Part shown: in pieces, positions 33,079-43,130 of the stretch | Layout: each line of letters opens with the position of its first letter | Position numbering within the stretch: position 1 is the first letter of the stretch | Source of the DNA: Candidatus Denitrolinea symbiosum | Lineage (GTDB): Bacteria > Chloroflexota > Anaerolineae > Anaerolineales > Villigracilaceae | Length of the DNA: 64,000 bases | NCBI GenBank assembly: GCA_017312345.1 | Contig: BLAA01000001.1 | Coordinates: forward strand, 62,001-126,000 | Direction: 5' to 3' | The notes under the pieces: generated by a model | Seen by the model: the letters and a program-made list of their open reading frames with translations, nothing else | What the model was told of the DNA's origin: nothing | Database searches by the model: none | Position numbers and translations under genes: made by a program

Positions 33079-33436
33079 TTTCTTGGACTCTTTCGGAAAT
33101 TTCTCCACCATACAAACTCTATCACGAATGCCGCAAATGGGCGATTGATGTGAGATTTTGTTCTTGCGGCCGCGAAGCTCGCGTTATTCGCGCCATTCGC
33201 AATAAAAGAGCCTGACGATTCCTGCCATGTACGGTAGCGAGTCGGAAATAAGATTCTCGGCCGCGAATTTCGCAAATTCGCAGCCTTCACGTTGAGAATT
33301 CCCTGACTTTGCTGCATCCCTGGAACATCCCCATTTTAGGGGATGTTCTATCTCATTGGATGTGCTATACTTTTTGAAATCCGCAGGGAAGGGTTTGCGG
33401 AAAATTGTTTCCACATTTGTTCAGAAGGAGAATGAG
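33079..33436. other. Gene-free stretch between ssrA and the lipoprotein pair
   Basis: I see no convincing gene here; short open frames on both strands have no recognisable motifs. It contains phrases with TTCGCG/CGCAAT words typical of decayed extragenic repeats (about 33160-33290), a perfect 10-bp hairpin GAACATCCCC / GGGGATGTTC (33323-33348) and the promoter of the next gene. Confidence 0.5.
33363..33371 (+). promoter_or_regulatory. Extended -10 promoter of lipoprotein gene 1
   Basis: TGC-TATACT about 60 bases before the ribosome binding site of the lipoprotein gene at 33437; a perfect hairpin lies just upstream (33323-33348). Confidence 0.55.
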
Positions 33437-34246
33437 ATGAAACGGAATGTCCTTAAGCCTTTTCTGTTCCTGGCCGCGCTGATATTGATCGTGGGATTGG
33501 CCTGCAGCGTGGACCTCGGCGGCAAGACCCCGGAAGCGCCCGCTCCCCAGCCGATCGTCCCCGCGACCGAAGCGCCCACCCAGCAGCAATCCGCGCCGGA
33601 GCCGGTTGCGCCCGAGCCTCCCACGGCCGAGCCGCCAACAGCAACGCCGCTCCCGTCCACCGGCTCCTACTTCAAAGAAGATTTCAATTCGGACGTCCTG
33701 GGCAGTTGGACCAACTTCATTACGACAGGCACCACCAAGTCGGATAAATCCAAAGCCAAGCACTCCATCGAAAACGGCAAGTTGACCTTCAACATGACGG
33801 ACAACTACCTGTATTCCTACCTCATCTATGATGGGCAGACCTACGATGACGTGCGCGTCGAGGTCTCTTTCGATAACCGCGGCAAGAACAACAACAACGT
33901 CAGCCTGATCTGCCGCTACTCTGAAGACGGCTGGTACGAGTTCAACATCGCCAGCAACGGCTTGTTCAATATTTTGGCCTACGACGCCACCGGCGCGGTC
34001 CACAAGGGATACAACACCGTCTATTCGAGCGGCTCGACCGCCATCAAAGCCGGCAAAGAGACGAATGTCTACAGGGCGATCTGCTCAGGCAGGAACCTGT
34101 CCCTGTACATCAACGGCACAGAAGCCGCCAATTTCGTCGAGAAGAAGTTCGGATACACCAACGGCAAGGTCGGGCTCAGCGTCTCGTCCTTCAACGTCTA
34201 TCCCATCATCGTGGATATTGACTACTTCGACATTGCGAAACCGTGA
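33437..34246 (+). CDS. Lipoprotein with concanavalin/LamG-like domain, paralogue 1
   Basis: A 269-residue lipoprotein: signal peptide with lipobox LIVGLAC, a Pro/Thr/Glu-rich linker (residues ~25-75), then a ~190-residue beta-rich domain starting SYFKEDFNSDVLGSWTNF and containing YDDVRVEVSFDNRG, LICRYSEDGWYEFNI and GKVGLSVSSFN. The pattern resembles laminin-G/concanavalin-like sugar-binding folds; no catalytic residues stand out. AAGGAG six bases before ATG 33437 sets the start. The neighbour at 34339 is a clear paralogue. Confidence 0.75.
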   Translation: MKRNVLKPFLFLAALILIVGLACSVDLGGKTPEAPAPQPIVPATEAPTQQQSAPEPVAPEPPTAEPPTATPLPSTGSYFKEDFNSDVLGSWTNFITTGTTKSDKSKAKHSIENGKLTFNMTDNYLYSYLIYDGQTYDDVRVEVSFDNRGKNNNNVSLICRYSEDGWYEFNIASNGLFNILAYDATGAVHKGYNTVYSSGSTAIKAGKETNVYRAICSGRNLSLYINGTEAANFVEKKFGYTNGKVGLSVSSFNVYPIIVDIDYFDIAKP

Positions 34247-34268
34247 GCAAGACTGCGTCGTTCGTTGA

Positions 34269-34297
34269 CCGGCAGGCGATCCCTGCCGGTTTTTTTA
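34269..34297 (+). terminator. Terminator after lipoprotein gene 1
   Basis: CCGGCAGG / CCTGCCGG with a 5-base loop followed by seven or eight T residues; a textbook intrinsic terminator just before the promoter of the paralogue. Confidence 0.85.
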
Positions 34298-34304
34298 TTC
34301 CGCG

Positions 34305-34313
34305 TGCTATACT
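34305..34313 (+). promoter_or_regulatory. Extended -10 promoter of lipoprotein gene 2
   Basis: TGC-TATACT immediately after the terminator of the first lipoprotein gene, 25 bases before ATG 34339. Confidence 0.6.
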
Positions 34314-34338
34314 CTTTATCGAAAAACAGGAACGGACC

Positions 34339-35076
34339 ATGACCCGATCCCCTCTCGCGATGTTTCTCCTGACAGGCACGCTGATTTTGACGGTGAGTCT
34401 CGCCTGCGCTTCCAGCGGGACGCCGGCCGCGCAGCCGACGGTTGCCGTCCCGACCGCCACCCAGCCCGAGCCGACCGTCGCTGTCACGCCCACCCCGCCG
34501 ACGGGATACTTCACGGAAACCTTCGATGGGACTCTGGACAACTGGCTGTCCTTCGCCGCCAAAGGGAGGCTGAACCAGGCCAGCCTAAACGTTCATGACG
34601 GGTTTTACGTCTTCGACCTGCCTCAGCAGAACGTGTCGATCTACTCCATTTACGCGCCCGCGTCATATACAGATGTCCGCATTGACGTGGAAGTCGAGAA
34701 TCGCGGCAACAACAAGAACGGCGTCTCCATCGTTTGCCGTTACAGCGACACGGAAGGCTGGTATGAAGCCAGCGTCGGCAACAACGGCCTGTTCAAGATC
34801 CAGTCCGCCAAATGGGATAAGCGCCACGCCTCCGCAAGTTACGACCTGATTTACAGCGGCGGCTCGAACGAGATTCGACAGGGCCGGCAGACCAACACCT
34901 ATACGTTCATCTGCCAGGGACATACGCTGATCCTGGGGATCAACGGCGCGCTGGCGCAGCAACTGACCGACAACTCGCTCTTTGTGAGGGAGGGCAACAT
35001 CGGCGTCGGCGTTTCCTCCTATAACGTCATCCCGGTCAACGTGGGGGTCGGCTCGGTCGAGACCCGCGAGCCGTGA
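34339..35076 (+). CDS. Lipoprotein with concanavalin/LamG-like domain, paralogue 2
   Basis: A 245-residue paralogue of the preceding protein: lipobox LTVSLAC, TQPEPTVAVTPTPP linker, and a C-terminal domain with GYFTETFDGTLDNWLSF, YTDVRIDVEVENRGNNKNGVS, VCRYSDTEGWYEASVGNNGLF and NIGVGVSSYNVIPV. The two domains align along their full length. The gene has its own promoter and is insulated from the first by a terminator, so the pair arose by tandem duplication but is transcribed separately. Ligand unknown. Confidence 0.75.
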   Translation: MTRSPLAMFLLTGTLILTVSLACASSGTPAAQPTVAVPTATQPEPTVAVTPTPPTGYFTETFDGTLDNWLSFAAKGRLNQASLNVHDGFYVFDLPQQNVSIYSIYAPASYTDVRIDVEVENRGNNKNGVSIVCRYSDTEGWYEASVGNNGLFKIQSAKWDKRHASASYDLIYSGGSNEIRQGRQTNTYTFICQGHTLILGINGALAQQLTDNSLFVREGNIGVGVSSYNVIPVNVGVGSVETREP

Positions 35077-35202
35077 CCGCTTCGGCGGGAACGCTTTGAC
35101 AAATCCAATATTTCGTTAACAGGATTCTTTTACGCGCGGGGTACAGTATGAAAAATCATCAATCGCAGGAACACATCCTGAAAGAATCGAGAGGAGCGAC
35201 TT

Positions 35203-37092
35203 ATGGGCAAGATCATTGGCATTGACCTCGGCACGACCAACAGCGTCGTGTCTGTGATGGAAGGCGGGCAGCCGACCGTCATCTCCACCGCGGAAGGCGG
35301 GCGGCTGTGCCCGTCGGTGGTGGCATTCAACAAGAACGGGGAACGGCTCGTCGGTCAGACCGCGAAGCGGCAGGCCGTCGTCAACCCGGAGAATACCGTT
35401 TATTCCATTAAACGTTTCATGGGACGTCACTATGACGAGATCGAATCCGAGCGCGCCATGGTCCCGTTCCAGGTCGTGCGCGGACCGTCGGACGACGTGC
35501 GCGTGAAGATCCCCGTCACCAACCGCGAGTACAGTCCGCAGGAGATCAGCGCGATGGTGCTGGGCAAGTTGAAGTCCGACGCGGAAGCGTACCTGGGGCA
35601 GCCCGTCACGCAGGCGGTCATCACCGTCCCCGCGTATTTCAACGACAGCCAGCGACAGGCCACCAAAGACGCGGGCCGCATCGCGGGGCTGGAAGTGATG
35701 CGCATCATCAACGAGCCGACGGCCTCCGCGCTGGCCTACGGTTTGGACAAGAAAAAGAACGAGACGATCCTCGTCTTCGACCTCGGCGGCGGCACCTTCG
35801 ACGTGTCGGCGCTGGAGGTGGGCGAGGGCGTGATCGAAGTGAAGGCCACCAACGGCGATACGCACCTCGGCGGCGACGATTGGGACCAGCGCATCGTCAA
35901 CTGGGCCGCGGACGAGTTCAAGAAGGAGCAGGGCATTGACCTGCGGAACGACCGTCCCGCGTTGCAGCGCCTGCGCGAGGCCGCGGAGAAGGCCAAGATC
36001 GAATTGTCGTCCGTGTTGGAGACGGAGATCAACCTGCCGTACATCACTGCCGACGCCAGCGGTCCGAAACACATGCAGTTGAAGTTGACGCGCGCCAAAT
36101 TCGAGCAGATGACCGAAGACCTGCTCCAGCGCTGCCGCCATCCGTTCGAGGCCGCGTTGAAGGACGCCGGCATCACCGCCGATAAACTGAACGAGGTCGT
36201 CCTCGTGGGCGGCTCAACGCGCATGCCGATGGTTCAGGAACTCGTCCGCAAGTTGACGGGCAAAGAGCCGAACAAGGGCGTGAACCCCGACGAGGTCGTG
36301 TCGGTCGGCGCGGCCATCCAGGGCGGCGTGCTGGGCGGCGAAGTCAAAGACATCCTGCTGCTCGACGTGACCCCGCTCTCGCTGGGCGTGGAGACCCTCG
36401 GCAGCGTGATGACGGTGATGATCGAGCGCAACACCACCATCCCCGTCAAGAAGACCGAGACGTACTCCACCGCCGCGGACAGCCAAACCGCGGTGGACAT
36501 CCACATCCTGCAAGGCGAACGCCCGATGGCTGCGGACAACATGTCGCTCGGACGCTTCCGCCTCGACGGCATCCCGCCCGCGCCGCGCGGCATCCCGCAG
36601 ATCGAAGTGACCTTCGACATTGACGCCAACGGTATCCTGAACGTCACCGCCAAGGACAAGGCCAGCGGCAAGGAGCAGAAGGTGACCGTGACCGCCTCGA
36701 CCAACCTGAACAAGGCCGATATTGACCGCATGGTCAACGAGGCCCGCCAGAACGAGTCGGCGGACAAGAAACGCCGCGAGACGATCCAGGCGAAGAACGA
36801 GGCCGACAGCCTGGTCTATCAGACCGAGAAAGCCCTGCGCGACCTGGGCGACAAGGTTCCCTCGGCCGAACGCGGCGAGATCGAATCGAAGATCAACGAG
36901 CTCAAATCCGCCGCGCAGACCGAGGACGTGGACCGCATCCGCAAGGCGAGCGAGTCCGTCCAGCAGGCCTTCCACGCCCTGAGCCAGCAACTCTACGCCC
37001 AGGGACAGCCCCAGCCGGAAGGCGCGGGCGGGCCGTCCACGCCGCCTCCCGGTCCCGGCGACGTGATTGACGGCGAAGTGAAGGATGCTTAA
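35203..37092 (+). CDS. dnaK: Chaperone DnaK (Hsp70)
   Basis: A 629-residue Hsp70. ATPase-domain motifs: [72 protein letters not shown] and [14 protein letters not shown]. The linker/start of the peptide-binding domain is [18 protein letters not shown], followed by the helical lid, and a short Gly/Pro-rich tail ending [19 protein letters not shown] site precedes ATG. grpE and dnaJ are not adjacent, and no CIRCE operator is visible in the 126-base upstream gap. A terminator hairpin follows. Confidence 0.97.
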   Translation: MGKIIGIDLGTTNSVVSVMEGGQPTVISTAEGGRLCPSVVAFNKNGERLVGQTAKRQAVVNPENTVYSIKRFMGRHYDEIESERAMVPFQVVRGPSDDVRVKIPVTNREYSPQEISAMVLGKLKSDAEAYLGQPVTQAVITVPAYFNDSQRQATKDAGRIAGLEVMRIINEPTASALAYGLDKKKNETILVFDLGGGTFDVSALEVGEGVIEVKATNGDTHLGGDDWDQRIVNWAADEFKKEQGIDLRNDRPALQRLREAAEKAKIELSSVLETEINLPYITADASGPKHMQLKLTRAKFEQMTEDLLQRCRHPFEAALKDAGITADKLNEVVLVGGSTRMPMVQELVRKLTGKEPNKGVNPDEVVSVGAAIQGGVLGGEVKDILLLDVTPLSLGVETLGSVMTVMIERNTTIPVKKTETYSTAADSQTAVDIHILQGERPMAADNMSLGRFRLDGIPPAPRGIPQIEVTFDIDANGILNVTAKDKASGKEQKVTVTASTNLNKADIDRMVNEARQNESADKKRRETIQAKNEADSLVYQTEKALRDLGDKVPSAERGEIESKINELKSAAQTEDVDRIRKASESVQQAFHALSQQLYAQGQPQPEGAGGPSTPPPGPGDVIDGEVKDA

Positions 37093-37105
37093 GCCGTAAT
37101 GAGAG

Positions 37106-37143
37106 ACGGACGGTCGTCGAAAGGCGGCCGTCCGTTTTGTTTT
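37106..37143 (+). terminator. Terminator after dnaK
   Basis: ACGGACGG / CCGTCCGT stem with an internal, partly paired loop and TTTTGTTTT after it. Confidence 0.7.
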
Positions 37144-37148
37144 ATAAT
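37143..37148 (+). promoter_or_regulatory. -10 element of a probable leaderless C39-TPR transcript
   Basis: TATAAT seven bases before ATG 37156, overlapping the end of the dnaK terminator T-run. Confidence 0.5.
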
Positions 37149-37155
37149 GACGCTC

Positions 37156-38535
37156 ATGCAAATTCTGGAAAAATACCGCGCCGCCTCCAAGCGGACCCGC
37201 ATCCTGCTCGGCGGTTTACTGGCTTTGATCGTCGCGGCGGGCGTGTACTACATCCCGCCCGTCCACGACCGTTTGGCGTGGCGGGTGGCCGAACTGCGCT
37301 CAAGGACGATCTACTATTTCAACCCGCCCGAGAAGGCGGTCTTCCAGCCGACGGAACAGGCCATGCTCGAGACCATCGTCGCGCAGACGATGCAGGCCCT
37401 CCAGCCGACGCGCACGCCGACGGAAACCGCGACCCCGCTGCCGGGTCCGTCCGCGACGCCGACGATCACGTCCACGCCGCTGCCCGACCTCGTCCAGCTG
37501 GAGGGAGTCAAATACGAGCATCAGCACGGACGCAACAATTATTGCGGTCCCGCCAATTTTTCGATGGCGCTCACTTTCTGGGGCTGGGACGGCAACCGCG
37601 ACGTGATCGGCCGCGCGGTGATGCCCGGCAACACCGGCCGCGACGGTAAACCCGCTAACAAAGACAAGAACGTGATGCCGTATGAATTGCAGGATTACAT
37701 CACGAACAACGTGCCTACGATGTCGTCCGTGCTTCGCTACGGCGGCGATATTGAACTGTTGAAGCGGATGGTCTCGGCGGGATTCCCTGTGGTGGTGGAA
37801 AAGGGCAGTTACGCGGTGGATCTAAATGACAAAATGAGCTGGATGGGCCATTATGCCTTAGTAACAGGCTACGACGATGCGAAGAAAGAAATTATCTATC
37901 AGGATACACTCCAGCCTGATCCGGCAAAATTGCCCGGTCATAACCGTAGAATCTCGTATGAAAAGATCGTCGAAGGCTGGCGCGCGTTCAATTATGTGTT
38001 TGTGATCGTCTATCCCTACGAGCGCGAGGCGCAGGTATTGTCGCTGCTCGGAGATTGGGCCGATGACGCCTGGGCCACCCAGCACGCGCTGGACATGGCA
38101 GAAAACGAAAGCCGCACATTGACAGGCATCGACCAGTTCTATGCCTGGTTTAACAAAGGGACGAGTTACGTCTCGTTCGCCCAGCCCGACTACTCCAACG
38201 CCGCGCTGGCGTACGATTATGCCTTCAGCCTCTACGCCAAACTGGATACCGACTCGAGCGTCCGTCCCTACCGCATGATGTGGTATCAGACCGGACCTTA
38301 TAAAGCCTATTACTGGGTGGGACGCTACACCGACGTAATCAACCTTGCCACCACCACGCTCAAAGACACCATCAGCGAGCCGAATTTGGAAGAGAGTCTC
38401 TACTGGCGGGCGCGCGCCTATTACATGATCGGCGACACGAACGACGCCATCGCCGACTACCGCGCCGCGCTGGTCATTCATCCCAAGTGGGGACCTGCCA
38501 CCCAGGCTTTGCAGGATTTGGGACAGATCCCGTAA
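37156..38535 (+). CDS. Membrane-anchored C39-like peptidase with TPR repeats, paralogue 1
   Basis: A 459-residue extracytoplasmic protein: one N-terminal membrane anchor ([18 protein letters not shown]), a Thr/Pro linker ([13 protein letters not shown]...), then a papain-like C39 domain with Cys in [14 protein letters not shown], His in [12 protein letters not shown] and Asp in IIYQDTLQ, matching a Cys-His-Asp triad. The last ~170 residues form TPR-like helices. It may trim or anchor secreted proteins. ATG 37156 (MQILEKYR) is preferred over 37147 because a TATAAT box would overlap the earlier one. A close paralogue lies at 45217-46461. Confidence 0.8.
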   Translation: MQILEKYRAASKRTRILLGGLLALIVAAGVYYIPPVHDRLAWRVAELRSRTIYYFNPPEKAVFQPTEQAMLETIVAQTMQALQPTRTPTETATPLPGPSATPTITSTPLPDLVQLEGVKYEHQHGRNNYCGPANFSMALTFWGWDGNRDVIGRAVMPGNTGRDGKPANKDKNVMPYELQDYITNNVPTMSSVLRYGGDIELLKRMVSAGFPVVVEKGSYAVDLNDKMSWMGHYALVTGYDDAKKEIIYQDTLQPDPAKLPGHNRRISYEKIVEGWRAFNYVFVIVYPYEREAQVLSLLGDWADDAWATQHALDMAENESRTLTGIDQFYAWFNKGTSYVSFAQPDYSNAALAYDYAFSLYAKLDTDSSVRPYRMMWYQTGPYKAYYWVGRYTDVINLATTTLKDTISEPNLEESLYWRARAYYMIGDTNDAIADYRAALVIHPKWGPATQALQDLGQIP

Positions 38536-38577
38536 ACGCCCCGCTCTTGTCGTTCGCGGGATCGCGGAAACGGCGGA

Positions 38578-38802
38578 CTATAATTTCTCCCACTGTTCCC
38601 GTGTAAGATTGGCCTGCCAGAGAATGCGCGCCAGCAAATCCTTGCTGATTTCGCCCTGATGTGGATTGGGAAGGACGAGACGAAGTTCCCCCTTGACCAA
38701 AAATTTGTGTTTGCCGCCGACAAACGGTCCCTCGAAGCCCGCTTCTTTGCGCCCTGGCAATAAAAAGCCCGGACAATTATCCGCTCCTTCTGCGGCGTCC
38801 AA
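38578..38802 (-). pseudogene. HicA-like toxin remnant
   Basis: The frame encodes the last ~50 residues of a HicA/YcfA-type mRNA interferase: [17 protein letters not shown] (the position of the catalytic GSHH-type histidine is GGKHK), [20 protein letters not shown] and [13 protein letters not shown]. Upstream the sequence does not match the expected HicA N-terminus, and only a TTG could start it; a GAAGGAG lies too far inside to serve. No hicB partner is adjacent. I read it as a 5'-degraded orphan. It lies antisense in the gap before uvrA. Confidence 0.6.
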
Positions 38803-38827
38803 AAATTTTTTCTTTCTGAAACAAATG

Positions 38828-38836
38828 TGCTATAAT
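38828..38836 (+). promoter_or_regulatory. Extended -10 promoter of uvrA
   Basis: TGC-TATAAT 35 bases before ATG 38872; the region in front of it is AT-rich but has no clear -35 box. Confidence 0.6.
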
Positions 38837-38871
38837 ACAAAATTGCTTTCCGGGCAGAATTAAGGTTTCCC

Positions 38872-41793
38872 ATGTCACCCAATTCCATTCGTGTCGTGGG
38901 CGCGCGCGTCCACAACCTGAAAAATATCACCGTCGAGATTCCGCGCGACAAGTTCGTCGTCATCACGGGACTCTCGGGTTCGGGCAAGTCCTCGCTGGCC
39001 TTTGATACCATCTTCGCCGAGGGACAGCGCCGCTATGTCGAGTCGCTCTCGGCGTACGCGCGCCAGTTCATCGGTCAGATGGCGAAGCCCGACGTGGACT
39101 ACATCGAGGGTCTCTCCCCCGCCGTCAGCATTGACCAGAAATCCACCAGCCACAACCCCCGTTCCACCGTCGGCACGGTGACCGAGATCTACGACTACCT
39201 GCGTCTGCTGTTCGCGCGCGTCGGGATTCCGCACTGTCCGATCTGCGGACGCGAAGTGGTCAAGCAGTCCGCGCAGGAGATCGTGGACGCCATCGAGTCG
39301 CTCCCCGAGGGGACGCGCATCCTGCTCCTCGCCCCGGTCGTGCGCGCCCGCAAAGGGACGTACCAGGCCGTGTTCGAGGAGATCCGCAAGGCGGGATTCG
39401 TCCGCGCCCGCGTGGACGGGACGGTCCATTCCCTCGACGAGGAGATCGAACTCGACCGCTACAAGATCCACACCATCGAAGCGGTGGTGGATCGTCTCGT
39501 CATCGCGCATCCCGAAGATAAGGAAGAGAAGAAAGCCAGCCGCACGCGGCTGACGGATTCGGTGGAGACGGCGCTGAAGTTTGGCGACGGCTACGTCACG
39601 GTGAACATCGTAGAGAATAGAGAACAGAGAACAGAGAACAGTAAGGGCGATAAGGGACTGCTCTCTGCTCCTCCGCTCTCTGATCTCCATTTCTCCGAGC
39701 ATCTCGCCTGTCCCGAACACGGCATCTCCATCCCCGAAATCGAGCCGCGCACATTTTCGTTCAACACGCCGCACGGCGCCTGTCCCGACTGCCAGGGACT
39801 CGGCACAAAATTCGAAATTGACCCCGACCGCATCATCCCCGACCGCGACCGTTCGCTCATGGACGGCGCCATCGCCAGCATGGAGTGGAGCGGGCCGAAA
39901 GAGGAAGGCGGCTACTACTGGCAGACTCTCGAAGCCGCGGCGCGCGCCTATCGCATTGACCTCAACAAGCCCGTCAAAGACCTGACCGAGGAACAACTCA
40001 ACATCATCCTTTACGGCACCGGCAGCCGGCAGGTGCAGATGACCTATCACAACAGCAGCGGCAACGAGTTCAAATTCTCGCGCGCTTTCGAGGGCGTCAT
40101 CACCAACCTCGAACGCCGCTACAAAGACACCAACTCGGAATACATCCGCGCCAAGGTCAGCGAGTTCATGTCGAACAAGCCCTGTCCCACCTGCGGCGGC
40201 AAACGCCTGCGCCCCGAAGCCATCGCCGTCACCGTGGACGACGCCAACATCATTGACGTGACGGGCTGGCCTGTGATCCAGACCCAGGAGTGGGCGGCCA
40301 AACTCGGCAAAAAATTGACGTCCCGACAGAAGGCCATCTCGGAGCGAATCTTAAAGGAAATCGTCGAGCGTCTGACCTTCCTCGTCAACGTGGGACTCGA
40401 CTACCTGACGCTGAACCGCTCCGCCGCGACGCTCTCGGGCGGCGAGGCCCAACGCATCCGCCTCGCGACGCAGGTGGGCTCGCGGCTCGTCGGCGTCCTC
40501 TACGTGCTGGACGAACCCTCCATCGGACTCCATCCGCGCGACAACACGCGCCTGCTCGACACGCTCAAGGGACTGCGCGACCTCGGCAACACGGTCCTCG
40601 TCGTCGAACACGACAGCGACACCATCCTAACCTCGGACTGGGTCGTGGACCTCGGTCCCGCCGCGGGCGAACACGGCGGACGCGTCGTCGCCGAGGGGAC
40701 GCCGAAGCAGATCCTCGCGCACCCCAGGTCGCTGACGGGCGCGTACCTGTCCGGGCGCAAACAGGTCGCCGTCCCGCGCGAGAGGCGGACGGGAAACGGC
40801 AGGAAGTTGAAGATCGTCGGCGCGCGGGCGAACAACCTGAAAAATATTGACGTCACGATCCCGCTCGGCAAGTTGGTCTGCATCACGGGCGTCAGCGGCT
40901 CGGGCAAGTCCACGCTGATGACGGACGTCCTCTACGAGGCGCTGGCCGGGAAATTAATGGGCGCGCGCACGCAGCCCGGCGAGCATACGCGCATTGAGGG
41001 CATCGAGCGCCTCGACAAGATCATCAACATTGACCAGTCGCCGATCGGCCGCACGCCGCGCTCCAATCCCGCCACTTATACGGGATTGTGGGACGAGATG
41101 CGCAAGTTGTTCGCAGAACTGCCCGAGTCGAAGATGCGCGGCTACAAGCCGGGCCGCTTCTCGTTCAACGTCCACGGCGGGCGCTGCGAGGCCTGCCAGG
41201 GACAGGGCGAACTGCGAATCGAAATGCAATTCCTGCCGGACGTGTACGTGCCGTGCGACGTGTGCCACGGCAGCCGTTTCAACCGCGAGACGCTGCAAGT
41301 CCGCTTCAAGGAACATTCCATCGCGGACGTGCTGGGCATGACGGTTGACCGCGCGCTGGAAACGTTCGCCGCCTTCCCCCACATGGTAAACAAACTCAAA
41401 CTGCTGCAGGAAGTCGGTCTCGGCTACGCGCGCGTCGGGCAGCCCGCGACCACGCTTTCGGGCGGCGAGGCGCAGCGCGTGAAACTGGCGAAGGAACTCT
41501 CCCGCCGCGCCACGGGACGTACGCTCTACGTGCTGGACGAACCCTCCGTCGGGCTCCACGCCGCGGACGTTCACAAACTGATCGAGGTGTTGCAGCGCCT
41601 CGTCGACGCGGGGAACTCCGTCCTCATCATCGAGCACAACCTCGACATCATCAAAGTGGCCGACTGGATCATTGACCTCGGTCCCGAGGGCGGCGGCCGC
41701 GGTGGCGAGCTGATTGCCGAGGGGACGCCCGAGCAGATTATGAAGGCCAGAAACTCGTACACGGCGAAATTCCTGAAAGAACACATGAAATGA
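38872..41793 (+). CDS. uvrA: Excinuclease ABC subunit UvrA
   Basis: A 973-residue damage-recognition ATPase of nucleotide excision repair. Two ABC modules are visible: [12 protein letters not shown] with [12 protein letters not shown], and [13 protein letters not shown] with [15 protein letters not shown]. Zinc regions include [13 protein letters not shown] and [16 protein letters not shown]...CDVCHGSRF. In the first zinc module the usual second cysteine is histidine ([14 protein letters not shown]). Residues ~247-273, encoded by a heptamer repeat (39611-39645) and flanking sequence, form an extra loop absent from ordinary UvrA. ATG 38872 follows an extended -10 promoter; GG-rich sequence before it gives a weak ribosome binding site. 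Confidence 0.96.
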   Translation: MSPNSIRVVGARVHNLKNITVEIPRDKFVVITGLSGSGKSSLAFDTIFAEGQRRYVESLSAYARQFIGQMAKPDVDYIEGLSPAVSIDQKSTSHNPRSTVGTVTEIYDYLRLLFARVGIPHCPICGREVVKQSAQEIVDAIESLPEGTRILLLAPVVRARKGTYQAVFEEIRKAGFVRARVDGTVHSLDEEIELDRYKIHTIEAVVDRLVIAHPEDKEEKKASRTRLTDSVETALKFGDGYVTVNIVENREQRTENSKGDKGLLSAPPLSDLHFSEHLACPEHGISIPEIEPRTFSFNTPHGACPDCQGLGTKFEIDPDRIIPDRDRSLMDGAIASMEWSGPKEEGGYYWQTLEAAARAYRIDLNKPVKDLTEEQLNIILYGTGSRQVQMTYHNSSGNEFKFSRAFEGVITNLERRYKDTNSEYIRAKVSEFMSNKPCPTCGGKRLRPEAIAVTVDDANIIDVTGWPVIQTQEWAAKLGKKLTSRQKAISERILKEIVERLTFLVNVGLDYLTLNRSAATLSGGEAQRIRLATQVGSRLVGVLYVLDEPSIGLHPRDNTRLLDTLKGLRDLGNTVLVVEHDSDTILTSDWVVDLGPAAGEHGGRVVAEGTPKQILAHPRSLTGAYLSGRKQVAVPRERRTGNGRKLKIVGARANNLKNIDVTIPLGKLVCITGVSGSGKSTLMTDVLYEALAGKLMGARTQPGEHTRIEGIERLDKIINIDQSPIGRTPRSNPATYTGLWDEMRKLFAELPESKMRGYKPGRFSFNVHGGRCEACQGQGELRIEMQFLPDVYVPCDVCHGSRFNRETLQVRFKEHSIADVLGMTVDRALETFAAFPHMVNKLKLLQEVGLGYARVGQPATTLSGGEAQRVKLAKELSRRATGRTLYVLDEPSVGLHAADVHKLIEVLQRLVDAGNSVLIIEHNLDIIKVADWIIDLGPEGGGRGGELIAEGTPEQIMKARNSYTAKFLKEHMK
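39611..39645. repeat. Heptamer repeat inside uvrA
   Basis: Five 7-base units in register: TAGAGAA twice, CAGAGAA twice, CAGTAAG. Translated in frame they give the non-conserved loop after VTVNIVE. The downstream ~30 bases (CTCTCTGCTCCTCCGC-type) look like a complementary decayed half. Confidence 0.8.
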
Positions 41794-41797
41794 ATAT

Positions 41798-41832
41798 GAG
41801 AGGCCGGGCTGTTACGGGAATCCCGGCCTCAT
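41798..41832 (+). terminator. Hairpin after uvrA
   Basis: ATGAGAGGCCGGG pairs with CCCGGCCTCAT (one bulged A), five bases past the stop; no T-run. Probable mRNA 3' end. Confidence 0.5.
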
Positions 41833-41910
41833 AAATCGAGCAAGTTCAGGTAGAATTGGGGCGGCTTCGGGGAGCGAGATCCCTGCCCGAGGCCAAAAGG
41901 ATGACGATCT

Positions 41911-42660
41911 ATGAATAGACCTGGAAGACCATCTACGTTCAAGCCTCTTACGCCCCGGCGACGGCGTCGTTTGCCGAGTCCCAACCTGCTTGTCATCGGC
42001 GCGGTTGTCGTCGTGGCGCTCGGATTGATCCTCATTGGGAGTTCGCTCATCGGACCGGGCAAGCCCATCAACAACTGGCTGGCCACCGATACGCCCACTC
42101 CCACCGTCACGAACACGCCCACCGCCACGGCCACCGCGACTTCCACGCCGACCGAGACGCCCACCCCCACCGTCACGAATACGCCCACGCCGTCGGCGCC
42201 TTTCCAATACACCATCCAGGATGGCGACAACCTCGTAACCATCGCCCAGAAATTCAGCCTGGCCGAGGACGGCATCCCGCTCATCCTGCAACTCAACGCA
42301 GCCATTGCGGACAACAAAGGCATCATCTTCCCCAACCAGGTGATCTGGATCCCCAACCCGGACATGCGCCTGCCGACGGCTACGCCGATCCCTCCCACCA
42401 TTCCACGCGGCACGATCTTCGAATACATGGTGTTGCCCGGCGACACGCTGGCAGGCATCGCGGCCAAGTTCAACAGTTCCGTGGACGAGATCATGAAACT
42501 CAACAAGATCGACGACCCCAACGCGTTGAGCGCCTACGTCACGTTGAAGATCCCCGTAAACATGGTCACGCCCACATCCACCCGCCCGCCGACTTCCACG
42601 CCGGTCACGTTTACCGCGACGCCGCCCTTCCTGACCCCCGCGCCTACAAATACGCCTTAA
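41911..42660 (+). CDS. Membrane-anchored protein with two LysM domains
   Basis: A 249-residue envelope protein. A basic N-terminus (RRRRRLP) and one membrane helix (LLVIGAVVVVALGLILIGSSL) are followed by a low-complexity T/P/A/S linker. Two LysM modules follow: FQYTIQDGDNLVTIAQKF to NQVIWIP (~105-150) and FEYMVLPGDTLAGIAAKFN to VTLKIPV (~170-215). A second T/P-rich tail ends the protein. LysM binds peptidoglycan or chitin-like glycans, so it probably attaches to the cell wall or sheath. An AAAGGATG site precedes the ATG. Confidence 0.87.
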   Translation: MNRPGRPSTFKPLTPRRRRRLPSPNLLVIGAVVVVALGLILIGSSLIGPGKPINNWLATDTPTPTVTNTPTATATATSTPTETPTPTVTNTPTPSAPFQYTIQDGDNLVTIAQKFSLAEDGIPLILQLNAAIADNKGIIFPNQVIWIPNPDMRLPTATPIPPTIPRGTIFEYMVLPGDTLAGIAAKFNSSVDEIMKLNKIDDPNALSAYVTLKIPVNMVTPTSTRPPTSTPVTFTATPPFLTPAPTNTP

Positions 42661-42736
42661 ACGCGCTGGACAAATCCGCGCTTCTCGCGTAAAATCCCGC
42701 TTCGCTATCGTAAGAATCAAATTTGGAGAAACACCT

Positions 42737-43003
42737 GTGGCAAATATCAAGTCTCAAATCAAACGCAACAAGCAGAACGAAAAGAAACGCCTGCGCAACC
42801 GAACCTACCGCGGCGCGGCGCGCACGGCCGTCAAGAACGCGCGCAAGACCATGTCTGAGGCCGAAGTTAAGATCGCCATCAGCGCGCTCGATACGGCCGC
42901 CGAAAGGGGCGTCATCCACGCGAAGAACGCGGCGCGGCGCAAATCCCGCCTGATGAAGGCCGCCAACAAGGCCGCCCAGGCAGGGACCGCCTCCGCCAAG
43001 TAA
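42737..43003 (+). CDS. rpsT: 30S ribosomal protein S20
   Basis: An 88-residue basic protein beginning (GTG) MANIKSQIKRNKQNEKKRLRNR, the standard S20 opening; the internal segment RTAVKNARKTMSEAEV and KNAARRKSRLMKAANKAA complete it. It binds 16S rRNA during 30S assembly. TTTGGAGA precedes the GTG by nine bases. It is monocistronic, with a strong terminator downstream. A TAAAAT sequence near 42690 may be its -10. Confidence 0.96.
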   Translation: MANIKSQIKRNKQNEKKRLRNRTYRGAARTAVKNARKTMSEAEVKIAISALDTAAERGVIHAKNAARRKSRLMKAANKAAQAGTASAK

Positions 43004-43025
43004 CTGACTGGAAGCGCACATTAGA

Positions 43026-43056
43026 AGCGGGAGTCGAAAGGCTCCCGCTTTTTTTC
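43026..43056 (+). terminator. Terminator after rpsT
   Basis: AGCGGGAG / CTCCCGCT with an 8-base loop followed by seven T residues. Confidence 0.9.
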
Positions 43057-43102
43057 GTTAATTTGACGTTGTGTGCGACAAGCAGTCTACAAGATACGCA
43101 AG

Positions 43103-43130
43103 ACGGACGCGTAGGTCCGCCCCTACAGGT
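43103..43130. repeat. Single palindromic element related to the Cas4-gene array
   Basis: GGAC-GCGTAG-GTCC followed by GCCCCTAC: the same layout (stem, six-base loop, CCCCTAC tail) as the five units at 23170-23331 with different stem bases. It lies in the gap between rpsT and the GNAT-like gene, ending near the latter's stop. Confidence 0.6.

Noticed and set aside
35077..35202. CIRCE-type heat-shock operator before dnaK
   Set aside because: No TTAGCACTC-N9-GAGTGCTAA-like inverted repeat is present in the gap.
42070..42200. Low-complexity ACGCCCACC-type repeats in the LysM gene
   Set aside because: They encode the Thr/Pro linker in frame and are explained by the protein; no separate element is needed.
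43057..43122. Insertion-sequence end near the GNAT-like gene
   Set aside because: Only a solo short palindrome is present, with no transposase or target duplication.
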